This document shows, piece after piece, positions 17,542-29,586 of a stretch of 64,000 nucleotides of DNA. The DNA is from Hyphomonas sp. (GTDB taxonomy: Bacteria > Pseudomonadota > Alphaproteobacteria > Caulobacterales > Hyphomonadaceae), in assembly GCA_016124495.1 (NCBI GenBank), contig WGNP01000004.1:62001-126000 (forward strand), written 5' to 3'. The notes under the pieces were generated by a model. It did not search any database and was not told the DNA's origin. It saw only the letters and a list, made by a program, of their open reading frames with translations. Both the position numbers and the translations under genes were made by a program. Each line of letters begins with the position of its first letter. Position 1 is the first letter of the stretch.

Positions 17542-18676
17542 AGCTGACCTCGCGTTTTGACGCGGCGCTTGACGCCGTGCCGGAAGATTTGGCCGGGGGG
17601 CCTATCGGCCTTGCCGTCTCCGGCGGCAGCGACTCCCTCGCGCTCCTGCACCTCGCCCGACAATGGGCACGCGCGCGCGGGGCCAGGCTCCTTGTCCTGA
17701 CGGTCGATCACCGCCTGCGCCCCGCCTCAGCGGCAGAAGCTGCGGGAGTGGCGCGTCTCGCGGGCGAACTCGGCCTCGCCCATCAGACACTCGCCTGGGA
17801 CGCTCCGGTCGCGCGCCAGTCCGCCGCCCGCCGCGCCCGCCACGCCTTGCTGGCCGCAGAGTTGAAAGCAGCAGGCGGGCATCTCCTGCTGACCGGCCAC
17901 ACCGCCAGCGATCAGGCCGAAACCGTGCTCATGCGCGCCCGCCAGGGCTCCGGCTGGTACGGCCTTGCCGGCATGCGCGCGCTGTCGCTGTCGCCGGTCT
18001 GGCCGGAAGGCGAAGGCGTATGGATCGCCCGCCCGCTGCTGGGCGAGACGCGCGAGGATCTGCGGGGCTGGCTCGAAGGGCAGGGACTGGGATGGACCGA
18101 CGATCCGTCCAATGACAACCCGGCCTTCGAGCGCATTCGCGTCCGCACACGCCTCGCCGCAGGCCTTGCGTTGAGAGACCGCACCCTCGCCTGCCAGCAG
18201 CACTTTGCCGAGCTGCGCCGCCTCGAAGACGCGCTGCTTGCCAACTGGCTCGGACGCCATGTGCATATCGGCGCGGATGGCACCGTCATCGCCCACCTCG
18301 CGGACCTTGCGCCCGAGCGCGCCGCGCGCGGGCTGGGTATCCTGCTGCAATGCGTCGCCGGCCGCGAAACCCCGCCCCGGTCGGAAGCGCTGCGGCACCT
18401 GGCCGCCCGCAGCCTTGCCACGCCGGCCTTCCGCGGCGCCACGCTTGGCGGCGTCCGCCTGCGGCCTTCCCGGGCCGGCCTGAAGCTCGCGCCCGAGCCC
18501 GTCACCCGCCAGAATCCGCCGTCTCCGGAGGCCCTGACCGCCCGGATTAACGCTTTCCGGCGCCTTTTTATGAATTCTGCGCATGATTTCGTCGCAGGCG
18601 CAGGAAAGGAGTCGTTTTTGAAGGGGTTGGCGCCTATCTTCTCGTACAACACCGTTTCCATTGTGCGAGACCTGCC

Positions 18677-18680
<4 letters not shown>
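17529..18680 (+). CDS. tilS: TilS, tRNA(Ile)-lysidine synthetase
   Basis: TilS (383 residues) converts C34 of the AUA-decoding tRNA-Ile to lysidine. The PP-loop ATPase motif SGGSDS is near residue 31. LTVDHRLRP and [14 protein letters not shown] follow, and [17 protein letters not shown] is the conserved family stretch. The start is a GTG inside the end of cpoB. The C-terminal 40 residues (after AFRRLF) do not resemble the usual TilS C-terminal domain and overlap what should be upstream signals of ftsH. The stop overlaps the ftsH start (ATGA). Confidence 0.93.
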
Positions 18681-20584
<1,904 letters not shown>

Positions 20585-20605
20585 GGCAGATGCGACCTTT
20601 CCTTT

Positions 20606-20633
20606 GAAGCCCGCCCTGACTAGGGTGGGCTTC
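20606..20633 (+). promoter_or_regulatory. 12-bp hairpin covering the ribosome-binding site of the next gene
   Basis: GAAGCCCGCCCT (20606-20617) pairs with AGGGTGGGCTTC (20622-20633) over 12 pairs including one G-T, with a four-base loop GACT. The right arm contains the only Shine-Dalgarno-like sequence (AGGGTGGG) and ends directly against the ATG at 20634. It may sequester the ribosome-binding site, or act as the 3' end structure of the ftsH mRNA; no T run follows. Confidence 0.7.
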
Positions 20634-21227
20634 ATGCTTTTCCGAACCGCCTTCGCGCCCGCTTTCGCCCTTGTGATCACCGCCTGCGCGAGTGCGCCGG
20701 TGAGGGCGCCTTCCGCATTCGAGGCGGCAATTTCGCCGCTGTGCGGGAAGGCGTTCGAAGGGCGGATTGTCACGACTGACGCGGCCGATGATGACTGGCG
20801 CGCGCAGAGGGTCGTCATGCATGTGCGCACCTGCGATGCCCGCTTTATAACGATCCCGTTGCATGTGGGCGAGGACCGCTCGCGGACCTGGGTGCTGATG
20901 CAGGTCGGCAATGACTGGGAACTGCGCCACGACCACCGCCATGAAGATGGCAGCGAGGATGTGCTGACGCAGTATGGCGGCTTTGCCGCGACGCCTGCCG
21001 ATGCCCTGCGCCAGGAGTTCCCGGCTGACCAGGCGACCAAGGACCTGTTCGACCGGGAGAATATCCCGGTCTCGAAGGCCAATGTCTGGGCCGTCGAGAT
21101 TGATGCGTCCTCGAGCCTCTTTGCCTATGAACTGAGGCGCCCGAACCGTTTCCTGCGGGTGGAGTTTGATACGTCAAAACCGGTTGCCGCCCCGCCCGCG
21201 CCCTGGGGCTGGCCCGAACTGGACTAG
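20634..21227 (+). CDS. Unknown lipoprotein downstream of ftsH
   Basis: A 197-residue protein with a lipoprotein signal (FALVITACAS, lipobox ITAC). The mature part has no domain I recognise. It contains a Cys (SPLCGKAF), a second Cys (VRTCDAR), and a charged His/Asp-rich stretch (LRHDHRHEDGSED). Two cysteines in the mature chain could form a disulphide in the periplasm. The ATG at 20634 is chosen because the signal peptide starts there; a TTG at 20604 is in frame. Its ribosome-binding site is inside a hairpin. The function is unknown. Confidence 0.7.
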   Translation: MLFRTAFAPAFALVITACASAPVRAPSAFEAAISPLCGKAFEGRIVTTDAADDDWRAQRVVMHVRTCDARFITIPLHVGEDRSRTWVLMQVGNDWELRHDHRHEDGSEDVLTQYGGFAATPADALRQEFPADQATKDLFDRENIPVSKANVWAVEIDASSSLFAYELRRPNRFLRVEFDTSKPVAAPPAPWGWPELD

Positions 21228-21518
21228 GCCCGGATCAGCTGAAAGGTCCGCCAGCACATCGTCTGCAAACTGACGGATGAACTGGCGAGGTCAGGCTGGT
21301 GATCCCTAACCCGCCCCCGCTTGCGGAAGTTCGCAAAAGTTTCATCCAATGCCATTTCGGGCAGGACTGTCGCTTTACCTGAAGATGAGCAGGCTTTCAA
21401 AAACGCAGATGCGAAGCTGGACCAAAAAAACATCACCAAGAAAGATACTGGCGTCGATGAAAACAGTTATCCCGCGCCCGGCCCCTCTGCGCAGAATAAT
21501 GAACTGTTTCCAGCTCGC
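21228..21518. other. AT-richer convergent intergenic region
   Basis: These 291 bases separate two convergent genes. GC content drops visibly around 21395-21500 (for example a run of seven A residues at about 21424). Short open frames on both strands lack ribosome-binding sites and family similarity, so I do not call a gene. Confidence 0.4.
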
Positions 21519-23102
21519 CTAATGCCTGAAATGCCTCATCCCGGTGAATACCATCGCCAGCCCCGCCTCATCCGCGGCAGCGATGACTTCGTCGTCGCGG
21601 ATTGAGCCGCCGGGTTGGATGATGGCGGTGGCGCCGGCGCTGGCGGCCTGGATTAGTCCGTCTGCGAACGGAAAGAAGGCGTCCGAGGCGGCGACGCAGC
21701 CTTTCGTGCGCGGGTCTGGCCAGCCGGCGGTTTCCTGCGCGTCGACGGCCTTGCGGGCGGCGATGCGAGCCGAGTCGATGCGGCTCATCTGCCCTGCGCC
21801 GATGCCGGCGGTGACGCCGTCTTTTGCATAGACGATGGTGTTGGACTTGACGTGTTTGGCGACGCGCCAGGCGAAGAGGAGGTCGGCGACTTCCTGCGGC
21901 GTGGGGGCGCGCCTGGTGACCACTTTCAGGTCTGCGGCACATAAGCGTCCCGCGTCACGGTCCTGCAGCAGGAATCCGCCGGCGACGGTCTTGGCGAAGA
22001 TGCCTTTTGCGGCCGGGTCGGGCAGCCCGTCGGTGATCAGCAGGCGGAGGTTTTTCTTCTTCGCGAAGATTGCTTCGGCCGCGGCGTCGGCCCCGGGCGC
22101 GATCACCACTTCGGTGAAAATTTCGGTAATGACTTTTGCGGTTTCTTCGTCCAGCCGGCGGTTGAGCGCCACGATGCCGCCGAAGGCGGAGGTAGGGTCG
22201 CATGCGAGGGCGGCGCGGTAGGCGGTGATGATGTCCGTACCCAGAGCAACACCGCAGGGGTTGGCGTGCTTGATGATGGCGACGGCGGCGGTCTCGCTGC
22301 CGAGTTCGCCGATCAGTTCATAGGCGGCGTCAGTATCGTTGATGTTGTTGTAGGAGAGCTCCTTGCCCTGCAGCTGGCGGGCGGTGGCGACGCCCGGGCG
22401 CTTCTCGCCGGTGACGTAGAAGGCGGCGTTCTGGTGCGGGTTTTCGCCATAGCGCAGGGATTGCTGGAGGCGGCCGCCGATGGCCGCCCAGTCCGGCGCG
22501 GTCTCGCCATTCTGGCGTGCGAACCACTGGGAGATCGCGGCGTCATAGGCGGCCGTGCGCGCATAGGTTTTCGCGGCGAGGCGGCGGAGCGTGGCGTGCG
22601 AGACTTCGCCGTTCGCGTCCAGTTCGGCGAGGACGGCGGCGACATCCGACGTGTCGGTGCAGCAGGCGACGAAGGCGTAGTTTTTGGCGGCGGCGCGCAG
22701 CATGGCGGGGCCGCCGATGTCGATGTTCTCGATGCAGGTCCCGAAGTCCGCGCCGGAGGCGACGGTGGCCTCGAAGGGGTAGAGGTTGACGTAGATGAGG
22801 TCGATCGGGGCGATGGCGTGGGTGCGCGCGTCGGCGACGTGGGAGGGGTTGTCGCGCAGGAAGAGGAGGCCGCCGTGGACTGCCGGGTGAAGCGTCTTGA
22901 CGCGGCCATCCATCATTTCCGGGAAGCCCGTGAGGTCGGCCACGTCCATGACGGGGAGGCCTGCGTCCTTCAGGGCTTTCGAGGTGCCGCCGGTGGAGAT
23001 CAGGTCGGCGCCGTGGCTGCGCAGGCGGGTGGCCTGGTCGATAAGGCCGGTCTTGTCGGAGACGGATATCAGGGCGCGGCGGATCTTGAGAGGGGCGGTC
23101 AT
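21519..23102 (-). CDS. purH: PurH, AICAR transformylase / IMP cyclohydrolase
   Basis: PurH (527 residues) carries out the last two steps of IMP synthesis. The N-terminal IMP cyclohydrolase (MGS-like) domain has [20 protein letters not shown] and [13 protein letters not shown]. The C-terminal formyltransferase domain has [10 protein letters not shown], the KHANPCG segment and, near the end, [14 protein letters not shown]. The ATG at 23102 has GGAG eight bases upstream and gives the usual N terminus. It is the last gene of a minus-strand run with the heparinase-like gene and rpe. Confidence 0.97.
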   Translation of the reverse strand: MTAPLKIRRALISVSDKTGLIDQATRLRSHGADLISTGGTSKALKDAGLPVMDVADLTGFPEMMDGRVKTLHPAVHGGLLFLRDNPSHVADARTHAIAPIDLIYVNLYPFEATVASGADFGTCIENIDIGGPAMLRAAAKNYAFVACCTDTSDVAAVLAELDANGEVSHATLRRLAAKTYARTAAYDAAISQWFARQNGETAPDWAAIGGRLQQSLRYGENPHQNAAFYVTGEKRPGVATARQLQGKELSYNNINDTDAAYELIGELGSETAAVAIIKHANPCGVALGTDIITAYRAALACDPTSAFGGIVALNRRLDEETAKVITEIFTEVVIAPGADAAAEAIFAKKKNLRLLITDGLPDPAAKGIFAKTVAGGFLLQDRDAGRLCAADLKVVTRRAPTPQEVADLLFAWRVAKHVKSNTIVYAKDGVTAGIGAGQMSRIDSARIAARKAVDAQETAGWPDPRTKGCVAASDAFFPFADGLIQAASAGATAIIQPGGSIRDDEVIAAADEAGLAMVFTGMRHFRH

Positions 23103-23149
23103 GACGGTCTCCGTGTGGCCCGCGCGGCCTATCACGGAGGGTGTGGGGG

Positions 23150-24943
23150 TCAAGACTCTCTGATGAAGGCCCAGCGGATGGCGTTAGGGGGCTGGCTGCC
23201 GTCGCCGTTGGGGTCGGCGAAACCGGAGAGGACGATCTGCTCGGGCTGCTCGACGATGCCGCGGGCGAGGTAGACGGTCTTCTCGAGGCGGGCGCCCTCG
23301 TGGCTGGTGCGGAAGCGCCAGACGGTGCCGGTATCGCAGAGCAGGCGGATCGCGTCCTTGCCCATCATCGCTGTGACGGTGGGGTGGAGATGGAAGCGGA
23401 TCTCGAAGGGGATGAACTTCTTCTCGTCATTGAAGGCCTGGGCGACGGGGCGGACGAGCGAGTCCTCGCCGGTCAGCCGGTCGCCCTCGCCGGAGATGAA
23501 GATGCGGCGGCGGTGCAGCAGGCCGTAGGCGGCCTTGTAGCCAGCGTGCTGGGCGTCAAGCCAGATCTCCGCGGCCTCCTCGAGGCGCTTGGCGGCGATG
23601 CCTTCCGGGCCGATCAGGGCGCGCAGCCTGGTTTCGTCATTGGCGATGAAGCTCGCCGAGTCGCGCCCGCCGAGGATGAGGGTGGAGTGGGCCGAGGTGC
23701 GCCGGACTGCGGCCTGCCAGTCGACGTTGACCTCGGCGGAGTAGCCGCAGGAGGTGACGATGCGGGCGGGGCCGTCAGAGAGCTCGAAGCTGAGAGCGCC
23801 GGCGCGGGCATGGTCGCCGAACGGGCGGGGCGGGGCCTCGCCGCAATCGAGCACAAGGCGCAGGCCGCCCTTCTCGACTTTCTGGAAGCCGGACTTCGGC
23901 GCGAACATGAACCTGCGGGGCGGCGCGGGCAGGCGCGCGAGGACGGCGTTCACCACTTCCGGACGGGATTCGTCGCCGTCATGGAAGGTGTTGAGGGCGC
24001 CGTCGCCGGTCTGGAAGAAGGCGAGCATGGCGCCCATGCGGGCGATCCACCTGTCCAGCCAGTCGGGTACCGGTCGGTTGGCGCGTTGCAGGGCATCTGC
24101 GAGTGTCTGCAGTTGGATCAGGGACGAGAGGATGTGCGCGGGGCTGCGGGTGACATGGCCGCCGTCGGGCAGGATCTGCGCGGTACACTCGGATTCGAGA
24201 CGCTCCAGCGCGTCGCCGAGGCCGGAGCCGGCGCGCAGGCAGAGGGCATTGGCGACCAGCACGACCGCGCCGAGCCAGCGCGATTTCGGATCGTGCGCTG
24301 CGCCGACCGTTTCGTGGACGTAGCGCAGCTGGCGGGCAAGGGCATCGACGCGGGCGGTGCGGGCCTCGACAGGGCCGGCTTCGAGCAGGGAGGGGCCGCA
24401 GCGCAGCCAGTTCCAGCAGCGGCTGGTGGTCGGCTCGAGGCGCCACGCGAAGCCGTGGAACTTGCCGAACTTTTGCGTCCAGTCATCGGTGAGGGCGACG
24501 GCGCGGGCGCAGCCGGCCTCGCCCTGTGCCATCAGGTCGCAGACCCATCCGAAGCGGTGGATGCGGTCGGCGAAGTGGCGCGACGGCATTTCGGTGGCCC
24601 AGGGGGACTGGCCCTGTTCGAGGACGACGCGCTGCTGGCCGATGCGCCAGATGCCGGCCATCAGCGCCTCGCCGCGCCGGTCGTCCGGGGGCAGAAGATT
24701 CTCGAGGTGGAGGCTGAAGGCGTCCGGGCCGTGGCCGGTGAGTTTCAGCTTCTGGAGCGTGGAGACTTTCGCGTCCTCGCCGGACACGCCGCGGAAGCGG
24801 CGCCAGAGCGCGGCGTCATCGCTGCTGGTCCGGGTCCGGTCGGCCAGGAAATCTTCGCTGCTGTCTGACAGTTCCTTGCCGTCCAAGATGACTGCCCGTT
24901 CAAACCCGCACTTTGGGGCGCAGACCCCGGATATTGTCTGCAT
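23150..24943 (-). CDS. Heparinase II/III-like protein, cytoplasmic
   Basis: A protein of up to 597 residues. The N-terminal half is an alpha/alpha-toroid-like region rich in Trp and Arg ([29 protein letters not shown]). The C-terminal half is the heparinase II/III-like beta-sandwich ([41 protein letters not shown]). Secreted family members are polysaccharide lyases, but this one has no signal peptide. The exact start is uncertain: the ATG at 24943 overlaps rpe by 44 bases, and a TTG at 24886 would avoid that. The location between purH and rpe is shared by many alphaproteobacteria, which suggests a house-keeping role, but the substrate is unknown. Confidence 0.82.
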   Translation of the reverse strand: MQTISGVCAPKCGFERAVILDGKELSDSSEDFLADRTRTSSDDAALWRRFRGVSGEDAKVSTLQKLKLTGHGPDAFSLHLENLLPPDDRRGEALMAGIWRIGQQRVVLEQGQSPWATEMPSRHFADRIHRFGWVCDLMAQGEAGCARAVALTDDWTQKFGKFHGFAWRLEPTTSRCWNWLRCGPSLLEAGPVEARTARVDALARQLRYVHETVGAAHDPKSRWLGAVVLVANALCLRAGSGLGDALERLESECTAQILPDGGHVTRSPAHILSSLIQLQTLADALQRANRPVPDWLDRWIARMGAMLAFFQTGDGALNTFHDGDESRPEVVNAVLARLPAPPRRFMFAPKSGFQKVEKGGLRLVLDCGEAPPRPFGDHARAGALSFELSDGPARIVTSCGYSAEVNVDWQAAVRRTSAHSTLILGGRDSASFIANDETRLRALIGPEGIAAKRLEEAAEIWLDAQHAGYKAAYGLLHRRRIFISGEGDRLTGEDSLVRPVAQAFNDEKKFIPFEIRFHLHPTVTAMMGKDAIRLLCDTGTVWRFRTSHEGARLEKTVYLARGIVEQPEQIVLSGFADPNGDGSQPPNAIRWAFIRES

Positions 24944-25568
24944 AGGCGCCGGCTCCGCCCTGGAAGACGGCGGAGCCGGCGACGATAGCGGTGACGCCGG
25001 CCGAGATGGCCTTCGGCGCGGTCTCGGCGTTCACGCCGCCGTCGATTTCCAGAATGATGTCGCGCCCCGCGGCGTCGATCATCCGGCGTAGCTGTTCGAC
25101 CTTCTTCAGCTGGCTGGTGATGAAGCTCTGACCGCCGAAGCCGGGGTTGACCGACATCACCAGCACAAGATCGATATCGTCGATGACGGGCTCGATGACA
25201 CTGGCGGGCGTGCCGGGGTTCAGCGCGACGCCCGGACGCATGCCGGCGGCGCGGATCGCCTGCAGCGTGCGGTGCAGGTGCGGGCCGGCCTCGGGGTGCA
25301 CGGTGAGGATATCGGCGCCGGCCTTGGCGAAAGCGGTGATGAAGGGGTCCACCGGCGCGATCATCAGGTGCACGTCGAACGGCTTCTTCGTGTGCGGCCG
25401 CAGCTTCTCGATGACCGGGGGGCCGAAGGTGAGGTTCGGGACGAAGTGGCCATCCATCACGTCGACATGGATCATGTCGGCCCCGGCCGCATCGATGGCG
25501 CGGATTTCCTCGCCCAGCTTGGCGAAGTCGGCCGACAGGATCGAGGGGGAAATCAGGACCGGAGACAT
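24900..25568 (-). CDS. rpe: Ribulose-phosphate 3-epimerase
   Basis: Rpe (222 residues) interconverts ribulose 5-phosphate and xylulose 5-phosphate in the pentose phosphate pathway. The TIM-barrel motifs are clear: [13 protein letters not shown], the metal-binding [29 protein letters not shown] and EIDGGVN. The ATG at 25568 starts the protein at MSPVLISPS; an upstream ATG at 25604 adds residues without family match. Its 3' end overlaps the start region of the heparinase-like gene. Confidence 0.97.
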   Translation of the reverse strand: MSPVLISPSILSADFAKLGEEIRAIDAAGADMIHVDVMDGHFVPNLTFGPPVIEKLRPHTKKPFDVHLMIAPVDPFITAFAKAGADILTVHPEAGPHLHRTLQAIRAAGMRPGVALNPGTPASVIEPVIDDIDLVLVMSVNPGFGGQSFITSQLKKVEQLRRMIDAAGRDIILEIDGGVNAETAPKAISAGVTAIVAGSAVFQGGAGAYADNIRGLRPKVRV

Positions 25569-25588
25569 GGGCTCATCCCTAAAAGGGA

Positions 25589-25617
25589 ACAGCCGGCCGC
25601 ACAAGGCAGCCGGCTGT
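25589..25617 (-). terminator. Probable terminator after the glycine-zipper gene
   Basis: On the minus strand ACAGCCGGC and GCCGGCTGT form a nine-base perfect stem with an 11-base loop. It is followed by TCCCTTTTAG, so the T tract is weak. It lies 40 bases after the stop of the glycine-zipper gene and just before the rpe start. Confidence 0.6.
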
Positions 25618-25656
25618 CCGTTTGTTATGGGTCGGGCCGGATTTACCGGACCCCGT

Positions 25657-26145
25657 TCACCGGGGAATCAGCTTCCAGCCATCCGCGCCGGCAATGGCGC
25701 TGACCGGGGTGCCCGGCTGGATGTAGAGGTCTGCGCCCTGGATGATCTCTTTCACTTCGCCGTTGTCGAAGCGAACGATGTAGGCATAGCCGCGCTGTGT
25801 GCCGACAGCCTTGCCAGCTGCGTTACCGGCGATGCCGCCGATAACTGCGCCGCCGATGGCGCCGGCCGTCTGGGCCTTGTCGCCGCCGCCGAGTTCAGAA
25901 CCTGCGAGGCCGCCGAGGACGGCGCCGGTGGCGGTACCGATCAGCGAGCGGTCAGGCTTGATCGTGACTTCGCGCGCCGAGGTGACGACGCCGGTATAAA
26001 CGGTAGAGGCCTGGCCGACCGAGCCTGTGCTTGCGGTGCCGGTGCCGTAAGAGTTTGCACAGCCGGAAACGGCCAGTGTGAGGGCAGCCAGCGCGCCTGC
26101 AATCGCTTTACGCGTGGCCGATTGTGCAGAAAGCTGCATGATCAT
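25657..26145 (-). CDS. Glycine-zipper 2TM (SlyB-like) lipoprotein
   Basis: A 162-residue protein with a lipoprotein signal (LAVSGC, Cys near residue 29) and a glycine-zipper region ([17 protein letters not shown] and [22 protein letters not shown]). A small C-terminal domain ends in [18 protein letters not shown]. This matches the SlyB/Rickettsia 17-kDa antigen group of outer-membrane lipoproteins. In enterics SlyB responds to envelope stress; nothing here shows the regulation. The start may be the ATG at 26145 or the one at 26139. Confidence 0.88.
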   Translation of the reverse strand: MIMQLSAQSATRKAIAGALAALTLAVSGCANSYGTGTASTGSVGQASTVYTGVVTSAREVTIKPDRSLIGTATGAVLGGLAGSELGGGDKAQTAGAIGGAVIGGIAGNAAGKAVGTQRGYAYIVRFDNGEVKEIIQGADLYIQPGTPVSAIAGADGWKLIPR

Positions 26146-26237
26146 TCGAGTTTATCCTTTCGCATTGCATACCTGCGATGGCGCCATATAGCCGCCGATC
26201 GCCTGAATAGGACATGAATTGTCGGATGCAATTGCGT

Positions 26238-27512
26238 TCACTTTGGGGCGAGCGCCAGCCGGGCGATGTAGAAGGCATCACAGTCGCGCGCCGGACCGGG
26301 CAGCGTCAGCACGTCGCCTTCGGGGGTGATGCAATCCTCGAAGCCGGGGCATTCGGTGGCTGAAACCGGCACGCGGACAAGGCTGGCGCTGGTGAGCGCG
26401 GCGTTGACCACATCGCGCCCCTCGGCGGCAATAGGCGAGCAGACGCAATAGACGAGCGTGCCGCCCGGGGCGAGCAGGCGGGTCGCGGCGGCCAGCAGCC
26501 GGGCCTGGACGGCGGGGAAGCGGGCAACATCCGCCTCGGTCTTGATCCAGGCGCCTTCGGGGTGGCGGCGCAGCGTGCCGAGGGCGGAGCAGGGCGCATC
26601 GAGCAGGATCTTGTCGAACGGCGCCTCCGGCGACCAGGTCTCGCCATCGGCGACAATGACTTCGGCGGTGAGGCCGGTGCGGGCAAGGTTCTCGTGCAGC
26701 CGGTCGAGGCGCGGGGCAGAGCGGTCGAGCGCGGTCACGGCCGCGCCGGTAGCGGCCAGTTGCAGCGTCTTGCCGCCGGGCGCTGCGCACAGATCAAGGA
26801 CGCGTTCGCCGGGTTTCGCGGCGAGCAGTTTCGCGGGCAGGGCGGCAGCCTGGTCCTGCACCCACCATTGACCTTCGGCGAAGCCAGGTATCTCCTCGAT
26901 GGCGCCGCCGGTCGCCTCGACTGAGCCGGAGGCGAGCAGCGGGCCGCCGATGAGGGCCGAGAGAGCAGCCGGATCGCGGGCGGCGGTGAGGTGCAAGGCC
27001 GGCTCGCCGCGCTGGGCGTTCGCAAGCGCGCGGGCGCCCTCCGTACCCAGACTATCCGTCAGCCGGGCGCGCAGCCAGGCGGGCCAGATGTGTTCGGCTG
27101 GCAGTGTCTCGCCGGGCGGTGTCGCTTCCGAGACGCGGCGGAGCGCGGCGTTGAGGAAGCTGCCGCCGGAGCGAGCCCCCTTGGTCAGGCGGGCGGCGTC
27201 GACCGTCGCATTGACGGCCGCGTGCGGCGCCACATCGAGGAACCAGACCTGCGCTGCGCCGGCGCGGATCAGCGCACGGATCTCGATGCCGGTGGCCGCG
27301 AGAGGGCGCGACAGGAACGGCTGCACGGTCTCGTCGATCCAGCCGAGATGGCGCAGCGCCGAGGAAGCGATGGCGCGGGCGAAGCCGCGGTCGGAGCCTT
27401 CGAGCCCGCCATAGGTTTCCGACAGCTCCATCGCCTCGTCGAGCGTGCGGCGCCTGTCGAGCGTCAGGTGCAGGAGTTCAGCGGCGGCCAGCCGGGACTC
27501 GGCGCCGCTCAC
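26238..27512 (-). CDS. rsmB: RsmB, 16S rRNA m5C967 methyltransferase
   Basis: RsmB (424 residues) methylates C967 of 16S rRNA. It has a NusB-like N-terminal RNA-binding domain (about 1-135, FLNAALRRV) and a Rossmann methyltransferase domain: the SAM site LDLCAAPGGKTLQLA, LLDAPCSALGTLRRHPE with one catalytic Cys, and VYCVCS with the nucleophilic Cys. The start is a GTG at 27512, 19 bases after the htpX stop. It is probably in one transcript with htpX. Confidence 0.94.
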   Translation of the reverse strand: MSGAESRLAAAELLHLTLDRRRTLDEAMELSETYGGLEGSDRGFARAIASSALRHLGWIDETVQPFLSRPLAATGIEIRALIRAGAAQVWFLDVAPHAAVNATVDAARLTKGARSGGSFLNAALRRVSEATPPGETLPAEHIWPAWLRARLTDSLGTEGARALANAQRGEPALHLTAARDPAALSALIGGPLLASGSVEATGGAIEEIPGFAEGQWWVQDQAAALPAKLLAAKPGERVLDLCAAPGGKTLQLAATGAAVTALDRSAPRLDRLHENLARTGLTAEVIVADGETWSPEAPFDKILLDAPCSALGTLRRHPEGAWIKTEADVARFPAVQARLLAAATRLLAPGGTLVYCVCSPIAAEGRDVVNAALTSASLVRVPVSATECPGFEDCITPEGDVLTLPGPARDCDAFYIARLALAPK

Positions 27513-27531
27513 GCAGGGTGGCCGGCGCGGA

Positions 27532-28446
27532 TCAACCCCATGGGCCTGCCGTGCGGCGGGGCGCCATGTCCGGGGCGCGGGACGCGGTCACGCCCATCTC
27601 GCCCGCCAGGCGGCGAAGGGCTTCGACGCGGTTGGCGGTGGAGGGGTGGGTCGAGAAGAAATTGTCCGGCCCGCGTCCGTTCAGCGGGTTCGAGATGTAC
27701 ATGTGGGCCATCGCCGGCGAGCGCTCCGCATACGGATTGATCTGGGCGCGGGCGCCGCGCTCGATCTTCTCCAGCGCCGAGGCGAGCCAGAGCGGGTTGC
27801 CGCAGATCTCGCCGCCGCGCGCATCGGCGACGTATTCGCGCGAGCGGCTGATCGCCATCTGCACGAGGCCGGCGGCGAGCGGGGCGAGGATCATGATGGC
27901 GAGGCCGAGGATGGGGTTCGGGCGGCCTTCGGAATCGCGGGGGCCAAAGAACATGGCGAAGTTCGCCAGCATGCCGATGGCGCCGGCGAGCGTTGCGGTA
28001 ACGGTCATCGTCAGCGTATCGCGATGTTCGACATGGGCGAGCTCGTGCGCCATGACGCCGGCCACTTCCTCGCGCGACAGCATGCTGAGCAGGCCTGTGG
28101 TGGCCGCAACGGCGGCGTTGTTCGGGTCGCGGCCCGTGGCGAAGGCGTTCGGCTGGGGCGTGTCGATGATATAGACTTTCGGCTCCGGCAGTCCTGCGCG
28201 TTCGGCCAGCCGGGCAACATCCTGGCGGAAGGCGCGCAGCATCGGGTTGGCCGTATCGAGCGGCACTTCCTGCGCGCCCTGCATCCTGAGGACGATCTTG
28301 TCGGAGTTCCACCAGGCGAAGACGTTCATCGCCGCGGCCACGCCGAAGGCGATCAGCATGCCGGTGGCCCCCCCGATCAGGTAGCCGATGCCCATGAAAA
28401 GGGCGGTCAGCATGGCCAGAAGGATAAAGGTTTTTGCGGTGCCCAT
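27532..28446 (-). CDS. htpX: HtpX, inner-membrane zinc metalloprotease (M48)
   Basis: HtpX (304 residues) is a stress-linked membrane protease that cooperates with FtsH in other bacteria. Two N-terminal helices come first ([21 protein letters not shown] and a second one). The zinc motif HELAH (in [13 protein letters not shown]) follows, then further hydrophobic segments ([20 protein letters not shown]) and the third ligand region [10 protein letters not shown]. The start at 28446 gives MGTAKTF; an earlier ATG at 28497 is less like the family. No heat-shock promoter could be recognised. Confidence 0.95.
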   Translation of the reverse strand: MGTAKTFILLAMLTALFMGIGYLIGGATGMLIAFGVAAAMNVFAWWNSDKIVLRMQGAQEVPLDTANPMLRAFRQDVARLAERAGLPEPKVYIIDTPQPNAFATGRDPNNAAVAATTGLLSMLSREEVAGVMAHELAHVEHRDTLTMTVTATLAGAIGMLANFAMFFGPRDSEGRPNPILGLAIMILAPLAAGLVQMAISRSREYVADARGGEICGNPLWLASALEKIERGARAQINPYAERSPAMAHMYISNPLNGRGPDNFFSTHPSTANRVEALRRLAGEMGVTASRAPDMAPRRTAGPWG

Positions 28447-28549
28447 GGGGCGGTAGTCTCCATTCGGTTGCGGCGTTGTAGCATGCCGGGCGGACATTGC
28501 CTCCGGCGCAGCTTATATGGGAAACGGTAAATGCAACGGGAAGAGCCCC

Positions 28550-28756
28550 ATGACCGAAAACGCGCCTGTGATCTCAGCGCAAGAGGCTGTCCGGCGCGCG
28601 GCGCTGCCGGAAGCGGCGCGGCGGGCCCTGGAAGAGGCCGATGCGCGCCAGGCGGCGGACGCGGCCCTCCCCAAGGACGAAAGCGGTGGCCCGAAAGGCG
28701 TCGAGCCCACGCGTTATGGCGACTGGGAACGCAAGGGTATTGCGTATGATTTCTAG
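28550..28756 (+). CDS. DUF1674 protein, SDHAF4-like succinate dehydrogenase assembly factor
   Basis: A 68-residue protein with an Ala/Arg-rich helical N terminus and the diagnostic C terminus GGPKGVEPTRYGDWERKG followed by IAYDF. This is the DUF1674/SDHAF4 signature; the eukaryotic homologue promotes assembly of flavinylated SdhA with SdhB. The ATG at 28550 is preceded by GGAAGAG. It is divergent from htpX. Function is by family; no sdh gene is in the window. Confidence 0.85.
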   Translation: MTENAPVISAQEAVRRAALPEAARRALEEADARQAADAALPKDESGGPKGVEPTRYGDWERKGIAYDF

Positions 28757-28805
28757 GGCGGCTCGGGCCGGAAAGCCGCGATGGCGCCGGATCTCAGCCT
28801 TCGTG

Positions 28806-29453
28806 TTAGTTCGCGGCCCTCAGCGTGTCGGGGTCATAGACCGGCGGCTCGGTCCCCCAGTCGATCATGATCACCTTGTCCGGCGCATCTGCCAGTACAC
28901 GGAACGTCCTGCCACCGGCCTCGAATGGCCCGAGCGGTCCACAGGGCAGGCTGGGCTCTTCCGCTTCACCGTTGATGAACCTGCTGTAGGCCGCGGCTGC
29001 CTCGCCGGTCGGCATCAGCACGTGATCATCATGTGAGCCAGGTTCGATCTCACACGATTCGGCGCCGGGTGAAGCTGCGCGCACGGCGTCGATGACGGCG
29101 CCAATGGGCGCAGCTGCCGGCTTGGCAAAGAACTGGATCACCGGCGTGCGCGTTACGGTGCCATCGGCGCCGGTCTCCTCGCGCTGGAAGCCGGGCAGGG
29201 TTTCGTCGGCGACAAGGCGAAGGTTGGGGCAGGTGTAGCTCCAGATCGAGATGCCGGACGATACGACCTCGCCCCAGGTACAGGTCGCGCCGTGCATCTC
29301 TGCGATGCTTTCCCGCGGCACAGGCACTTCGGCATCAGGGATCGAAATGGTCTCGGGAGCGGGCGCTGCCTCGCTCTCCGGCGCGACGGGCGCGGGAGGC
29401 GAGCAGGCAGCGAGCAGGATTGCGGCGATGGCAGCCTGGCTTTGACGCAACAT
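28806..29453 (-). CDS. Unknown lipoprotein
   Basis: A 215-residue protein with a lipoprotein signal (LLAACSPP, lipobox LAAC) and an acidic Pro/Ala-rich linker. The mature domain carries five cysteines (for example GATCTWGE, WSYTCPNLR, ESCEIEP, SLPCGP), which may form disulphides in the periplasm. No family is recognised. The ATG has GGGGAG seven bases upstream. It converges with the DUF1674 gene and stands alone. Confidence 0.65.
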   Translation of the reverse strand: MLRQSQAAIAAILLAACSPPAPVAPESEAAPAPETISIPDAEVPVPRESIAEMHGATCTWGEVVSSGISIWSYTCPNLRLVADETLPGFQREETGADGTVTRTPVIQFFAKPAAAPIGAVIDAVRAASPGAESCEIEPGSHDDHVLMPTGEAAAAYSRFINGEAEEPSLPCGPLGPFEAGGRTFRVLADAPDKVIMIDWGTEPPVYDPDTLRAAN

Positions 29454-29586
29454 TTGGTTCTCCCCGGTTCAGGTGCTTCAGCCTCGCACCGCATTACCCA
29501 CAACCGTGCCGTTGCCTTCCGGCGAATTCAAGGCGTTCCGTCATAAGTGCAGGCGAAAGCGGACTGACCGGCGAGCGCCTTCGCCG

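Noticed and set aside
18600-18676. RpoH-type promoter for ftsH (TTTGAA and CCTATCTT)
   Set aside because: The spacing of about ten bases between the two boxes is too short for the known heat-shock promoter spacing.
21224-21605. Short open frames on both strands after the unknown lipoprotein gene
   Set aside because: No ribosome-binding site and no family similarity; they overlap neighbouring coding ends.
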